Positions 1-9,835 of a DNA stretch of 64,000 bases are shown piece after piece. The position numbers and the translations under genes were made by a program. The DNA comes from Hysterangium stoloniferum. Its lineage: Eukaryota; Basidiomycota; Agaricomycetes; Hysterangiales; Hysterangiaceae. The notes beneath the pieces were generated by a model, which was given only the letters and a program-made list of their open reading frames with translations, did not search any database and had not been told where the DNA came from. The first letter of the stretch is position 1; the number at the start of each line of letters is the position of its first letter. The DNA lies in contig WHVD01000015.1 of the NCBI GenBank assembly GCA_015178975.1, forward strand, positions 930,001 to 994,000. The letters are read 5' to 3'.

Positions 1-130
1 TTACTGTGGAAGCCCAGAACTACATATCTACTGAAACTTGCTCATTGCTGCTTACACCTCTTTGCACTTTTCTATTTCTTTCTTGAAAACTACTTCACTT
101 ATCTCCATTTCACTGGACTTGTACCACAAG
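1..130 (+). repeat. Partial copy of a dispersed repeat (family W)
   Basis: This stretch is nearly the same as 9463-9590, starting with TTACTGTGGAAGCCC and running to the CTCCATTTCACTGGAC block. Only the distal part of the family is present at the window edge. A relative in the opposite orientation lies at about 6899-7310. No coding potential is seen. Confidence 0.7.
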
Positions 131-718
131 GGCAATTCCTATTTACTATCATAATCATGCTTAAAATGGTTATTCTCCTTTCTTACACCTATATTGCACT
201 TTGATAGTCAATATAACCTTATCCTACCTGGAGGGTTGATATTCTTTGTATCAGAACTTCTACAACTCTTCACAGGTGGTGAGATATCCCCACAGGCCAC
301 AGCCTTGTATTTAGCTAGTGATGTGTAGTGATTGAGTTTATATATATCCAACTAAATTGGTTTATATTAGGCTGGACTTGTCTACAATTTAGCAAAGGGG
401 TCACTATGGATTGTGATATGTTAGTACTCACTGATTAATACAGGACAACTGGCCGGATCAGTGAGTGAACACCATTTATCACCAAAGGATTTACATACAT
501 ATGATACATTTAATAAGCGGCAAAATGACTGGAGGGATTGACATCTGTTAACTGCGCAAACACATGAACCACTGTGTAAATAGCAAAGAAAATAGAAAAA
601 ATAGAAAACTTGGAACACATAATACCTCGAAGGAGTAGAATATAATGGAAATTGAAAAATCTCTGTTATGTAGCCTGAAAAAATGTAACATAATGTCCAC
701 GAGCATACCACGACTGTT
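131..718. other. Intergenic, AT-rich, nothing recognised
   Basis: Low-GC sequence between the window-edge repeat and the 3' end of the Crinkler gene. Short open frames exist but show no protein-like composition. It presumably holds the 3' UTR and polyadenylation region of the gene ending at 719. Confidence 0.4.
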
Positions 719-2966
719 CTAAGCATTTGTCTCTGAAGAGAATGAGGGAACAGTTGGAAATTGAGGTATTCTAACTTGTGCTATGTACGGGATGTGATCT
801 CGCAGAAAGCCCTTGTCAGAGTGCGGGTAGTCGAAAGATTTAAGATGATCAGGGACGATGAAAATAAAGCGCCATTTTTCCCGTGGAGGAACTCCTGCAA
901 ATTTATCTAGAGTACCCTGGAGACCCGGTTTAATGTCATGCTTTGAGCCACTGGTAAACTGGAATAGATAGAGATAGCCACGGTGAAGTATGAGCGAATC
1001 GATCCCAACTGCATTATTGACCCGTGGAATATAGTAACAATCCTCCCTAATCACGAGCTGCTTGTCTGGCCTCGTAACCGTATGATCATATACAATGGTC
1101 TTCACCGGTGTGATACGCAGAGAGAAGTCGAAATTCGTATCGAGGAATGCCGAATGCCAACAAGAGCCTTTGTAGGAAGCGCGAAACATACGTTTGGCAT
1201 CAATGTTGACGCCTTTGGCGAAGACTTTTTGGAAATGCGCTTCGAAGAGAAAACCAAACGATCCGCCACTAGACAACCGAGAAAATTGTCGCATCATTTT
1301 GAGGACTTCATGCTCATCCAAAATCCAGAGTCGAAGACGAAGTGCTTGGTGAACGAAGTCTGTAGCAGAGTTGACAGTGTACGAGTGCATCATGTTGTGG
1401 TCGGGACGGCGAATAACGCAAATCTGGTGAGAAAATTCGTCCATGGAAAAAGCATTGCTTGCACGTATAAGCTTCGCAAGCGACTCTGCTGTATTGGCGT
1501 TGTCGATTAGTGCTGTCCGAGAATTGTAAAAATTTTGGATATCCATGGGGCTGAATGTCAAGCAAATCCGTGCACTCGGACCTGCGTTATGATACCGTTC
1601 ACGAATATCTTCAAGCTTTTGATTGGGGTAAAGTTGCGCCCTGAAACAAGTTTTCACATGATACATGAAAATTAAAATCCACACTTACGCTTTTTCTAAC
1701 TCATCTAAGGTCCACGGATTCATCACGATCAACTTGGGAATTCTTCCTGACTGGTGGAGTTTGCGCCAGCGTGACACTTTTGGAGAGGTAATATAAACCG
1801 GAAAAAGTTCTCCATCGGAAGAGCAGACGGAAGGGGGTAGCGTTTCAGGGGCGTCCATTGAATCCACAAAGCACCACGTGTGTTTCGCACCACTCCGGTG
1901 AAGCACGGGATCAATGATGTCCACACCCGACTCGGAAAAGAAATAGCATTTATTGAATCGGCACCAGACAACAGGCTGCTTCTCTCCAAGACAATAGCGC
2001 AATGCGTAGTGAATCCACCTAGTTTTTCCTAGACAAAGATTTAACAAGATGAACTGAATCTGCAAACGGTGGAGTTATCGCACCAATGCCTGGTTGTCCA
2101 GTAACCACTGCAAGGGACGCATCGTGGGAATTCTCATGTGCTACTTTGACCGCGTCGAAAACTCGAATATAGTCAGCACGCACAAGAATCGGTGGGGTGA
2201 TATCCTTGAGGAAAGGTTCGCCCGGGAGGACGTCGCCGTTTAATTGTTGCTCTTCGGATTCGGGATTCGTGGTATTGTCTTGATATGGAAGGGCTGTGAA
2301 TGTTGGACCTAAGGGACTTCCCCAGAATCGGCGATAGTAGTCTAACATCATTGGCGGTACTTTTGAGGGAATCTGGGCGAGGTTGAACATCACATCTTGG
2401 ACCAGAATTTATCAGCTACTTACGTGCTCTACGGGTACACCAGACATCACAGACCCCTCCACGCGCAGTCGTTTGGCTGCGGGTTCTCCTATAATGAAAG
2501 GGTTGAAATTGTTCGACCATCGCAAGACGGACAACCTACCTAGGATATCGGAAAGTCCCGCATTGGATGAGTTGCTGGGGCTAATCCTCTCTGCGAATAG
2601 TTGCATAAACCCAGCCGGGACCATGACAAGAACATGCAGCTGGTGCCTCACTGGTTGGGACAATCCGGATTCATCAACGGTAAAGATGGGGTTGAGTTCG
2701 TTGAGAACAGAATCCCGCTCTTCTGGCACATCTAGCTTCAACTGGGTGAAGATAGCATTAAAAATGTCTTTCGAATGAGTCGATATGATCTGCTTCGGTG
2801 TGTATAACGTCAGTTCATCGGCGTTGATTCTGTATTGCCACTTGGGCTTTTCCTCCAAGATCGCCCCCCGAAGCTGCGCAATGGTCTCATATGGTGAGAC
2901 TTGAATAGGAAAAATGTGCTGGAACGGCTGGTCGTCGCCGACAATGAGACAGTTAATAAGGACCAT
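719..2966 (-). CDS. Crinkler-type (CRN) protein: ubiquitin-like header, P-loop NTPase, nuclease-like C-terminus
   Basis: The gene reads as four exons, complement(join(719..1640,1689..2028,2084..2372,2424..2966)), giving 697 residues. All three introns (48-55 bp) begin GT and end AG. Exon 1 (residues 1-181) starts MVLINCLIVGDD and looks like the CRN header domain, with PYETIAQLRGAI and KPKWQYRINADEL. The Walker A motif GQPGIGKT (273-280) is split by intron 2 and is only formed by splicing, which supports the model. WCFVDSMD (329-336) is a Walker B candidate. The C-terminus has FLFEAHF (E524), VGIDSLIL (D605) and FQFT (Q618), fitting the restriction-endonuclease-like domain known in Crinkler-RHS proteins. 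Known family members act as secreted or nuclear effectors or in intergenomic conflict; which applies here is unknown. No signal peptide is obvious. No stop or frameshift was found. Confidence 0.8.
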
Positions 2967-2979
2967 TGTTGTTTTGACG

Positions 2980-3039
2980 CTGGAAGATTAGTAAGCAGAC
3001 AGTCACATAGATCGGCGACGCTCACATAAGGCAGCTCAC
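2980..3039 (-). other. 5'-UTR intron of the Crinkler gene
   Basis: On the minus strand GGTGAGC opens a 60-bp stretch that ends CTTCCAG just 13 bases before the start codon at 2966, with a good branch-point match CTTACTAAT shortly upstream of the acceptor. The same stretch, still unspliced, is kept in the decayed copy at about 8180-8250, so that copy arose from genomic DNA and not from an mRNA. Confidence 0.6.
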
Positions 3040-3134
3040 CTCTCGGTACAATTCACAGCGGAATCGTAAGAGAGTGCTAAAATACGCGTGTCTCTTTTTG
3101 ACTTTTCTGGGATTTCGGATTAGCGACGGATTCC

Positions 3135-4262
3135 GAGCATTAGGGCTCGGGTCGCAGCATTGGGGATTCACCGCATATTATGGGTTACATAAGGTCTATT
3201 TGTATTTATTTAGTCCTTCTCAGACAAACGGAAGTTATACGGTCTAGGAACAGCACCACGAAAACTTAACATAAACGGATCACGGCCAGCCACCGTTACC
3301 CATAGCTAGGTGCTGTGCAGACCACCTTTGATCTCGTCGCTACAAATCGCCGTTCGCGCAATTTCGTTTTTTCGAGTGTCAACTCGTCGCATCCTTTTTA
3401 GGCGGCCGTATAGAAGGGCATAGAAGCCGCAGTATTTGCATGGGAAGGGCTCCGGGGCGATACAGTGAACTTGCAGGAGTGAGTGGCTGTATTAAAGGAC
3501 TTAGAAGTCGCAGTACTCGCACAGGAAGGGCTCTGGGGTGGTACATTAAACTCTGCAGGTTGTAGATTCTCCTGGGAAGGGCTCCACAGTATCTGTTTGG
3601 TCTATTTTAGACTGCTCGGTGTGTTTTGAACCACCAGGAGTACGCTGACTTTATTGTCTGGCACTAGGCTTGTTTTAGCTGCATTTTCCTTTTTTCACTA
3701 TTCTAAATTGGTGTTGACCACTTATCCAAAATGGGAGATGAGAAACACTTTTGTTTGCGACCACCGTGTATTGATGTATACCCCCCCCCCACCTTTTTGC
3801 ATCAACAGGTTATCAGTTCTGCAAAAATTACCATTCGGATTTCACACATCGTGCGAGACTTATCACTCGTAAATAATCGAATTCTACCGCCGGCACGAAG
3901 GACTGTGCAGAGCACTGAGCCAGATCACATTTGTCCTGGATCACTGTTTAGACGTCGCCATCCGCCATCACACTTCTCATAAAGGGCCTTGGTATTGATT
4001 GGGAATGGGAGTTGCAGTGAGGGAGCTTGGGCTGGGAGGCTTGCTATCACGGTATAAGGATTTCAGTTCAGATTTGGAGTTGCTGAACTTCAGGGAGCAT
4101 TAGGGCTTGGGTCACAGCATTGGGGATTCACCGTGTACTATGGGTTACATAAGGTCTATTTGTATTTATTTAGTCCTTATCCGTTTACAACGAGTACTGC
4201 CACCTCACTCAGACAAACAGAAAGTTATACGGTCTAGGAACAGCACCACGAAAACTTAACAT
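3135..4262. mobile_element. LTR-like direct repeats flanking a short degenerate interior
   Basis: A block starting GAGCATTAGGGCT and ending AAAACTTAACAT occurs twice in direct orientation, at 3135-3272 and 4095-4262 (the second has about 30 extra bases). Material inside resembles the 45402-47833 LTR element: the leader word GCTAGGTGCTG with AGACCACCTTT is near 3305-3330 and again near 45637-45660, and TTTGTCCTGGATCACTG is at about 3933 and about 47461. This looks like an internally deleted relative. No target-site duplication was found and there is no open frame. The interior also repeats a GAAGGGCTC word at about 3450, 3520 and 3575. Confidence 0.45.
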
Positions 4263-4487
4263 CTCTATCACATACTCAGGTAGCAGAAGACCCTCGCAAT
4301 CACACAAGGAGCTATATTTGCATGTAGCTACATATATCAACCCTAAGGACAATATAATGCTATATGGGGAAGACAATGGGAATGTGAAAAAAAGGGGAAT
4401 AATGGAACAATAGGGAAGGGAACAAAGGAACATGAGCTTGGATGATGTTTGAAATCCAACAGAGAGTATGAATAATAACATGTGTGT
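4263..4487 (-). repeat. Dispersed repeat shared with 28690-28890
   Basis: The reverse complement of this segment aligns by eye with 28690-28890: both have TGTTGGATTTC, a TTCCTTTGTTCC stretch, TATATGTAGCTACATG and a GCGAGGGTC word. The start TGTTGGATTTC is what an LTR end would look like, so this may be an LTR in minus orientation, but no partner or target-site duplication could be fixed. Confidence 0.4.
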
Positions 4488-4986
4488 CGGTCCAGTAACA
4501 CCTATTTAACATCAACATAAGTGAAAAAATGCAACCTTCCCTCAGTTGACACAAAGGGTGGTAAATTGACTGAGGTGCTGTGTATTGTATGGTAGGTATT
4601 AGGAAGAAGAGAAATGATATGAATGTGAAACATTGTTATTGTAAGTGCCATCTTGGAACTTATTCCAGAACTACTAGGAAATATCCAGGAACTCAGAAAC
4701 CTCAGGATAGGTTCAGGACATTGGCTTCAGTTTATGTGTATGCCTCTACCCAAATACTTGGAATGTCCTTAATTTCAAAGATGGGATTTACATGGGAAGA
4801 TTATGGATATTCAGAGTTCCTAAGAGTTCCAAATATTGAGTGTACAGAAAGAAAGAAGGAATAAGAAACTAAGTTGATATCACATTCATTATTGTACTAC
4901 AAACTAGGATCATAATAAGATGGATTTTGGTAAGTATTCTGAAATAGGAATACTGTTAGAGAACATAAGTAATGTAGAAAATGAAT
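4488..4986. other. AT-rich stretch, nothing recognised
   Basis: A short plus-strand open frame (4580-4864) has no recognisable domain and a composition similar to the surrounding noncoding DNA. No repeat partner within the window was noticed. Confidence 0.3.
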
Positions 4987-5058
4987 AGCCAGACTGGGGA
5001 TTGAACCCAGGATCTCTCGATTACATAACGAAGGTGTTAACCACTACACCATCTGACC
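4987..5058 (-). mobile_element. tRNA-like sequence (SINE head)
   Basis: On the minus strand the ends GGTCAGA and TCTGGCT pair as a 7-bp acceptor stem, GTGTAGTGGTTAACAC folds as a D arm, and CTGGG-TTCAATC-CCCAG is a perfect T arm. The box A region TGGTGTAGTGG and box B GGTTCAATCCC fit a pol III promoter. The anticodon arm has a mismatch and a non-U base at position 33, so this is a tRNA-derived repeat and not a working tRNA. The flank GTAGAAAATGAATAGCC is shared with the copies at 5498, 11469 and 62101. Confidence 0.6.
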
Positions 5059-5497
5059 TTGGGTAGGTTTGGTCTTACACTGTACTTAAGGATATAACCC
5101 TAAGCGCCATTCCTATTAGATCATATACACACTGAACTCAGAGCTGTACACCATATGGTCCCAGTTGGAACAATGGTTGGTATGATATAATCTAACAAAT
5201 ACAACAAGCAAATGAGTGAATACTTGTCAACTGACAAGTTACCAAATGCAGAACAAGGATGAGGTCTGGAAGTACAGGAACTATAAATGGTCTGTAGTCA
5301 GAAGTTGGGTCAGATATTGAGTAGGGAAGTAGGATTGAAGACTTCGGGTGGAAAGTCAGATAATTATGGAAGATTGAAGTATCTGGGAACAGGTCATAAC
5401 ACTTGCCTTTGTTCATGGTCTATGTATAGAGCTGTGTGACTTACATACCCTTTGCCATATAGCCTATTGTTCACATGATAAAATGTAGAAAGTGAAT
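5059..5497. other. Spacer between two tRNA-like sequences
   Basis: AT-rich, no supported gene. A short minus-strand open frame (5192-5416) lacks any recognisable motif. Confidence 0.3.
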
Positions 5498-5570
5498 GAC
5501 CAGACTGGTAATTGAACCCAGGGTCTTTTGCATATATAGCAAGGATGTTGACCACTACACCATCTTGTTG
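5498..5570 (-). mobile_element. Degenerate tRNA-like sequence (SINE head)
   Basis: Second member of the tRNA-like family, about 440 bp from the first and in the same orientation. It keeps box A (TGGTGTAGTGG), the CTATATATG anticodon region seen at 11469, and a damaged box B (GGTTCAATTACC). The acceptor stem has decayed. Confidence 0.5.
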
Positions 5571-5584
5571 ACCCAAAGAGGGGG

Positions 5585-6831
5585 TGTGAGGTATCAGCCT
5601 TATCTCATAATTTTCTCTTAATTTTCTGTGGATTATTTAATATTTTTTCAAATTTATTGTATTTTTATTATATTTTTATTGTGAAATATAAGGCCTTATT
5701 CCTTTTAACTTCACATAATAATAGCATATATGAGCTCATATAATGCTATTATATCTTATTTATTTTATTATAATTTTTAACTAATTATTTATATTTTATT
5801 TACTTAGTTATTGCTTTTCGGCACCTTGCTGCAGCCTTGTTTGTGCATTTTTGGAGTCATGTGACCTATTAGATAAGCCTCCGGTGTCGGGATATCACAC
5901 AAGTCACGGATGTGACTACTCGAGTCACTATTTGATTCCGCCGACTCAGCATTTGCTTCTGTCCCGGGACTGTGGCCTTGAACCTTCATGTTCAAGCTAA
6001 AGGTTGGAACCCTTGTCTCAGAGAGGGGAATCACATGATAAATAAAGGGTAAAAAATACATAGAATATGAGGTCATTATGACCTAACTAATGACCTCATA
6101 AAATAAATATTTAGTTATCAAAATGTATATAAGGAGGGCCAAGTTTCCAATAAAATAATCTATCTCACACATATTTTGCAACACAGCACAGAAGCTTATC
6201 TCATCATCCTAAGAACAATAATAGCCTTAGTCTGATACACTAACTGCAAGCACCTACACTTGCAGCATCTTGAATTCTTTGTCAGCACTCTTGAACTTAG
6301 CTAATCATCTAAGTTTCCCCCAGCCTCACAGCTACCCTTTAGGCTTATTAATTACATAATAAACCTAATAAGTATTCTTACTGAAATCCCTGCCAATACT
6401 AGATTATTCAAGGCCTAGCCCTAAGTTTATTGAATTAATCAAGTACAAGCACTCAATTAATCCAACACAAATTATTTTCTCTATTAATAAATTATTTGAC
6501 ACTTTGTTAAATAACTATTAATAGTTACAAATAAGCATACAACAATCCGAAGCTTTATATCAAGTCTCTGCTAAGTTACTGTGCATATACTCAGCTTCTA
6601 GCCCCTATTCTTAAGGAATAGTTCTTTTATTTGCTAAAAGAGTCATATATTGTTCTATTGATCCTTTCAATAATCAAAATAAGCATTGATTTGAGTTGTT
6701 TAAGCTTAATAGCGCAGCTCATTAATGTATCAGTATTTAAATTACTGGACCTTTGCTTGTTTTATTGTTGAAGCTCTGTGACACTATAGCATATATTGAG
6801 CTATCTAAGAGAAACCCCTGAATACATTACA
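5585..6831 (+). mobile_element. Solo LTR, 1247 bp, target-site duplication GGGGG
   Basis: The element starts TGTGAGGTATCAG and ends GAATACATTACA, with a run of G (GGGGG) immediately before and after. A second copy, in the opposite orientation, lies at 52147-53395 with the clean duplication ACTCC, which fixes both ends. No internal retrotransposon sequence remains, so it is a solo LTR left by LTR-LTR recombination. The shared core around AAGCACCTACACTTGCAG is well conserved; the first third is very AT-rich and diverged. Confidence 0.75.
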
Positions 6832-6898
6832 GGGGGGTATACATCAGTACACCATGGACATGAGCAAAAAGTATTAATATTACGGAGGGAAATGTAAT

Positions 6899-7655
6899 TG
6901 ACCTTTACAATACATTCCTGAATGGGATGAGTCCAATGAAGTAGGATGAAGATAATAATAATTTATAGAAAAGAATAAAATGCATGAGGAGGTACTGGTA
7001 ATGGCAGGTGAGTTCAAGTAATAAGGTCAGACCTTCGACTATAAAGTATGAAGCTAAGAGTAATATGTGGAGTCTTAACTTGTAGCCATTTGAGGTGGCT
7101 GAGACAATATCCCAATTATGGCTTGCAAGACACTTCAAAAGGGTGTCTTGGGCAAGTTGTGGTTACAGGGTAAAAGTGTCTGAGTTCCAAGTTATGCCCA
7201 CTAGTGTATGCAATACTATGGTGTGCATGTGCCCACAAGAGTCTATGTACCCACAGGTGTACATAGATCTTTGAACTAACACAATTGAATATAAATGAAG
7301 ATTCCATTAGCTAGAAAATAGTAGAAAAATAAGAGAAAAATCTAAGAATTATAATATGATAAAATAGCTATATTTCCCAGAGAGGGGTACCCCTCACACT
7401 TTGTGTTCAAAACATAGGGATGGGGTGGTGTAAGGGATACCCCTCTCTGGGAATATAACTGTTTCATCATATTATATTTCCTATATTTCTTCCTCATTTT
7501 TCTACTAATTTTGACTAAGTATTTCTTTATTTACATGCATTCACATTAGTTCAATGAACTATGTATGCCTGTGGGTACATAGACTCTTGTGGACACATAC
7601 ATCCCATTGTCTTATATATGTACACTAGTGGGTGTAACTAAGAAAACAGAGACTT
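6899..7655. repeat. Long imperfect palindrome built from family W repeats
   Basis: Sequence at about 7190-7400 recurs inverted at about 7430-7640, with centre near 7415. CCCAGAGAGGGGTACCCCT on the left faces ACCCCTCTCTGGG on the right, and outward of these both arms carry CTATGTACCCACAGG and its complement. The left arm continues into a minus-oriented family W copy to about 6899. The right arm stops abruptly at about 7655 against the Crinkler fragment. Small hairpins (CTATGTA...TACATAG) lie within each arm. It could be a head-to-head insertion or a MITE. Confidence 0.6.
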
Positions 7656-8262
7656 CACAGACCCCTCCACATGCAGTCATTTGGCTGCAGGTTCTCCTAT
7701 AATTAAAGGGTTGGGATTGTTCGATCATCGCAAGATGGACAACCTAGCTAGGATATTGGAAAGTCCTGAAATGGATGAGTTGCTGGGGCTAATCCTCTCT
7801 GCGAATAGTTGCATAAACCCAGCCAGGACCATGACAAGAACATGCAGCTGGTGCCTCACTGGTTTGGACAATCCGGATTCATCAATGGTAAAGGTGGGGT
7901 TGAGTTCATTGAGAACAGAATCCCACTCTTCTGGCACATCTAGCTTCAACTGGATGAAGATAGCATTAAAAATATCTTTCGAATGAGTCAATATGATCTG
8001 CTTTGGTGTGTATAACATCAGTTCATCGGCGTTGATTCTGTATTGCCACTTGGGCTTTTCCTTCAAGATTGCCCCCCGAAGCTGCACAATGGTCTCATAT
8101 GGTGAGACTTGAATAGGAAAAATATGCTGGAATGGCTGGTCATTGCCGACAAAGAGACAGTTAATAAGGACCATTGTCGTTTTTGACCCTGGAAGATTAG
8201 TAAGCAGACAGTCACATAGATCAGTGACACTTACATAAGACAGTGAGTCACAAGTCACCTCT
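7656..8262 (-). pseudogene. Decayed duplicate of Crinkler exon 1
   Basis: This segment copies 2448-3040, i.e. the 5'-UTR intron plus nearly all of Crinkler exon 1, and nothing else of that gene. The frame encodes a Crinkler-like header (QVSPYETIVQLRGAI) up to about LSILR; P-loop and nuclease parts are absent. Differences from the parent are mostly C to T or G to A at CpG sites. The copy sits between a family W repeat on the left and a T-run (about 8263-8278) on the right, so it was moved as DNA with or by repeats. The reading frame stays open through the retained intron by chance. It is unlikely to work as an effector because it lacks the downstream domains. Confidence 0.75.
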
Positions 8263-8486
8263 TTTTTTTTTTTTTTTTAAATACATTTATATACCATATC
8301 GCATAACTAATATACATAGCAGTTGGGAAGAGAACTACCCTAATTGTCAGTGGAGAAAAGGTGGGATATGTCACAAAAATAGAAAACCTCTGCTCCAGTA
8401 GGAGTAGGATAATGAATAGTATTTCATTTTATCAAATCTGGTAGATCACTTTGTAGGCCCTAAGAAGAGTGGGAGCATTTCAAAGG

Positions 8487-9215
8487 TTATTGCTTTTTAT
8501 GTAGCCAAGTGTCCTCTTCTTGCTGAAAGGCCACATCTTCTGTGTTCTTGCCATGATACTCTATGGTTGCTTGAAGTTCATCTTCCAGAATGCTAAGATA
8601 AAGGTCAGCATCCATCCTTCCATCAATCTTGGTGGCATATCCTGGTCTTTCCCACAACATGCAGCCCCACAACATCAGATTTCCTCCTCCAAACTTGACT
8701 GTACCCTTAACCAGCCTATCACTGAGCCCCTCTCCTGCCCAGGTGTTAGACTGGCTAGCAGTCTCCTGACCTGAATCCCATAGAACATCTTTGGTGCCAC
8801 CTGAAAAAACAGCTCCAGAAATATCCTTTACCACCAAAGGGAGTTTGGGAGTTATGGGAGAGGGTGGAAGTGGAATGGCCAAAGATTAAGCCTCAGGAGT
8901 GTCAGAAACTTATAGAAAGTATTCCAAGAAGACTAGCTTCTGTAATAAAGGCCAAGGGAGGCCATACAAAGTACTAGAATAACAAGATACCTGATTCAAA
9001 AAGAGCAGGGGACAAAACTGTCCCAATGATTGGTCATTTTTAAATATTCACTATGACACCAATCTCCATCAGCATTATGTAATATTTGGGAATATGAAGG
9101 TTAGTATGCTAGAACATCTGCTAGAATAGTTTGACCATTTTAGGAAATTTATGTGATCAGTTATACAACATTTAATGGAATTATCAAAACATTGGGACAG
9201 TTTTGTCCCCTACTG
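8487..9215. mobile_element. Tc1/mariner remnant C with internal inversion
   Basis: From 8487 to about 8745 the transposase reads on the minus strand (ATKIDGRMDADLY, NLMLWGCMLWERPG). From about 8750 to 8975 the C-terminal part reads on the plus strand (PHRTSLVPPE frame with WELWERVEVEWPKI and KAKGGHTKY). The two halves therefore face each other around a breakpoint near 8745. The right terminal repeat (9006-9215) begins inside with CAGGGGACAAAACTG and ends outside with CAGTTTTGTCCCCTACTG followed by TA. The left terminal repeat was not found. The element is dead. Confidence 0.65.
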
Positions 9216-9216
9216 T

Positions 9217-9590
9217 ACATGCATTCAGATTGGTTTGAAGATCTATGTATGCCTGTGGGTACATAGACTCTTGTGGGCAGATACATACTGTTGTCTTATG
9301 TATGTACACTGGGTGTAATCAAGAAAGCAGACACTTTTTACCTTGTAACCACAACTTGCCTAAGACACCATTTGAAGTGTCCTGCAAGTTGTGATTGGGG
9401 TATTATCTCAGCCATCTTTGATGGTTACAAGTCACATCTTGTCTTTACTCTGAGCCTTACACTTACTGTGGAAGCCCAGAACTATCTACTCAAACTTGCT
9501 CATTGCTGCTTATACCTCATTGCACTTTTCTATTTCTTCTTTGAAAACTACTTCACTTATCTCCATTCCAATTGGACTTGTTCCATGGGA
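9217..9590 (+). repeat. Dispersed repeat family W, longest copy
   Basis: Starts directly after the TA that borders Tc1 remnant C and carries CCTGTGGGTACATAGAC, CTTGTAACCACAACTTGCC and the TTACTGTGGAAGCCC block also seen at the window start. Copies or parts lie at 1-130, 6899-7310 (inverted) and 7536-7655. No coding capacity recognised. Confidence 0.6.
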
Positions 9591-9835
9591 ATTGTACTGC
9601 ACCTTCAGCCCTCTCCTCGCCATGCTTGTCATCAGACCGAGCACTGTCTCCAGAACCATCGGACGGTTCAACCTCGCCCCGCGAGGTGTGCTCTAGCAAT
9701 ACACCCCACTTCCTGGTATCCGATTCTCGCTCCGAATTTGAGAATTTCAATGCTGGGGGTAAACGCAAGACCAGGGCGTCGCTGGCGGCCACTCAGAAAC
9801 GAGCGAGAACTCTTCTGACTGACTGCGAAGATTAA
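9591..9835 (+). pseudogene. Possible C-terminal fragment of an unrecognised gene
   Basis: An open frame ending at 9835 encodes about 80 residues with a low-complexity Ser/Pro start, then FNAGGKRKTRASLAATQKR and a final acidic end. It has clearly higher GC and more CpG than the repeats on both sides and looks like a short piece of normal coding DNA. No start codon belongs to it inside this segment and no domain is recognised. Confidence 0.3.

Noticed and set aside
983-1510. 175-codon open frame on the plus strand
   Set aside because: It is antisense to exon 4 of the Crinkler gene, which has clear domain motifs on the minus strand.
3781-3791. Poly-C run as a functional element
   Set aside because: A homopolymer of about 10-11 bases next to a purine/pyrimidine-poor context; no support for anything beyond a simple repeat.
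4987-5058. Functional tRNA gene
   Set aside because: Acceptor, D and T arms pair, but the anticodon stem has a mismatch and position 33 is not U. Related copies occur as repeats with common flanks, so a SINE fits better.
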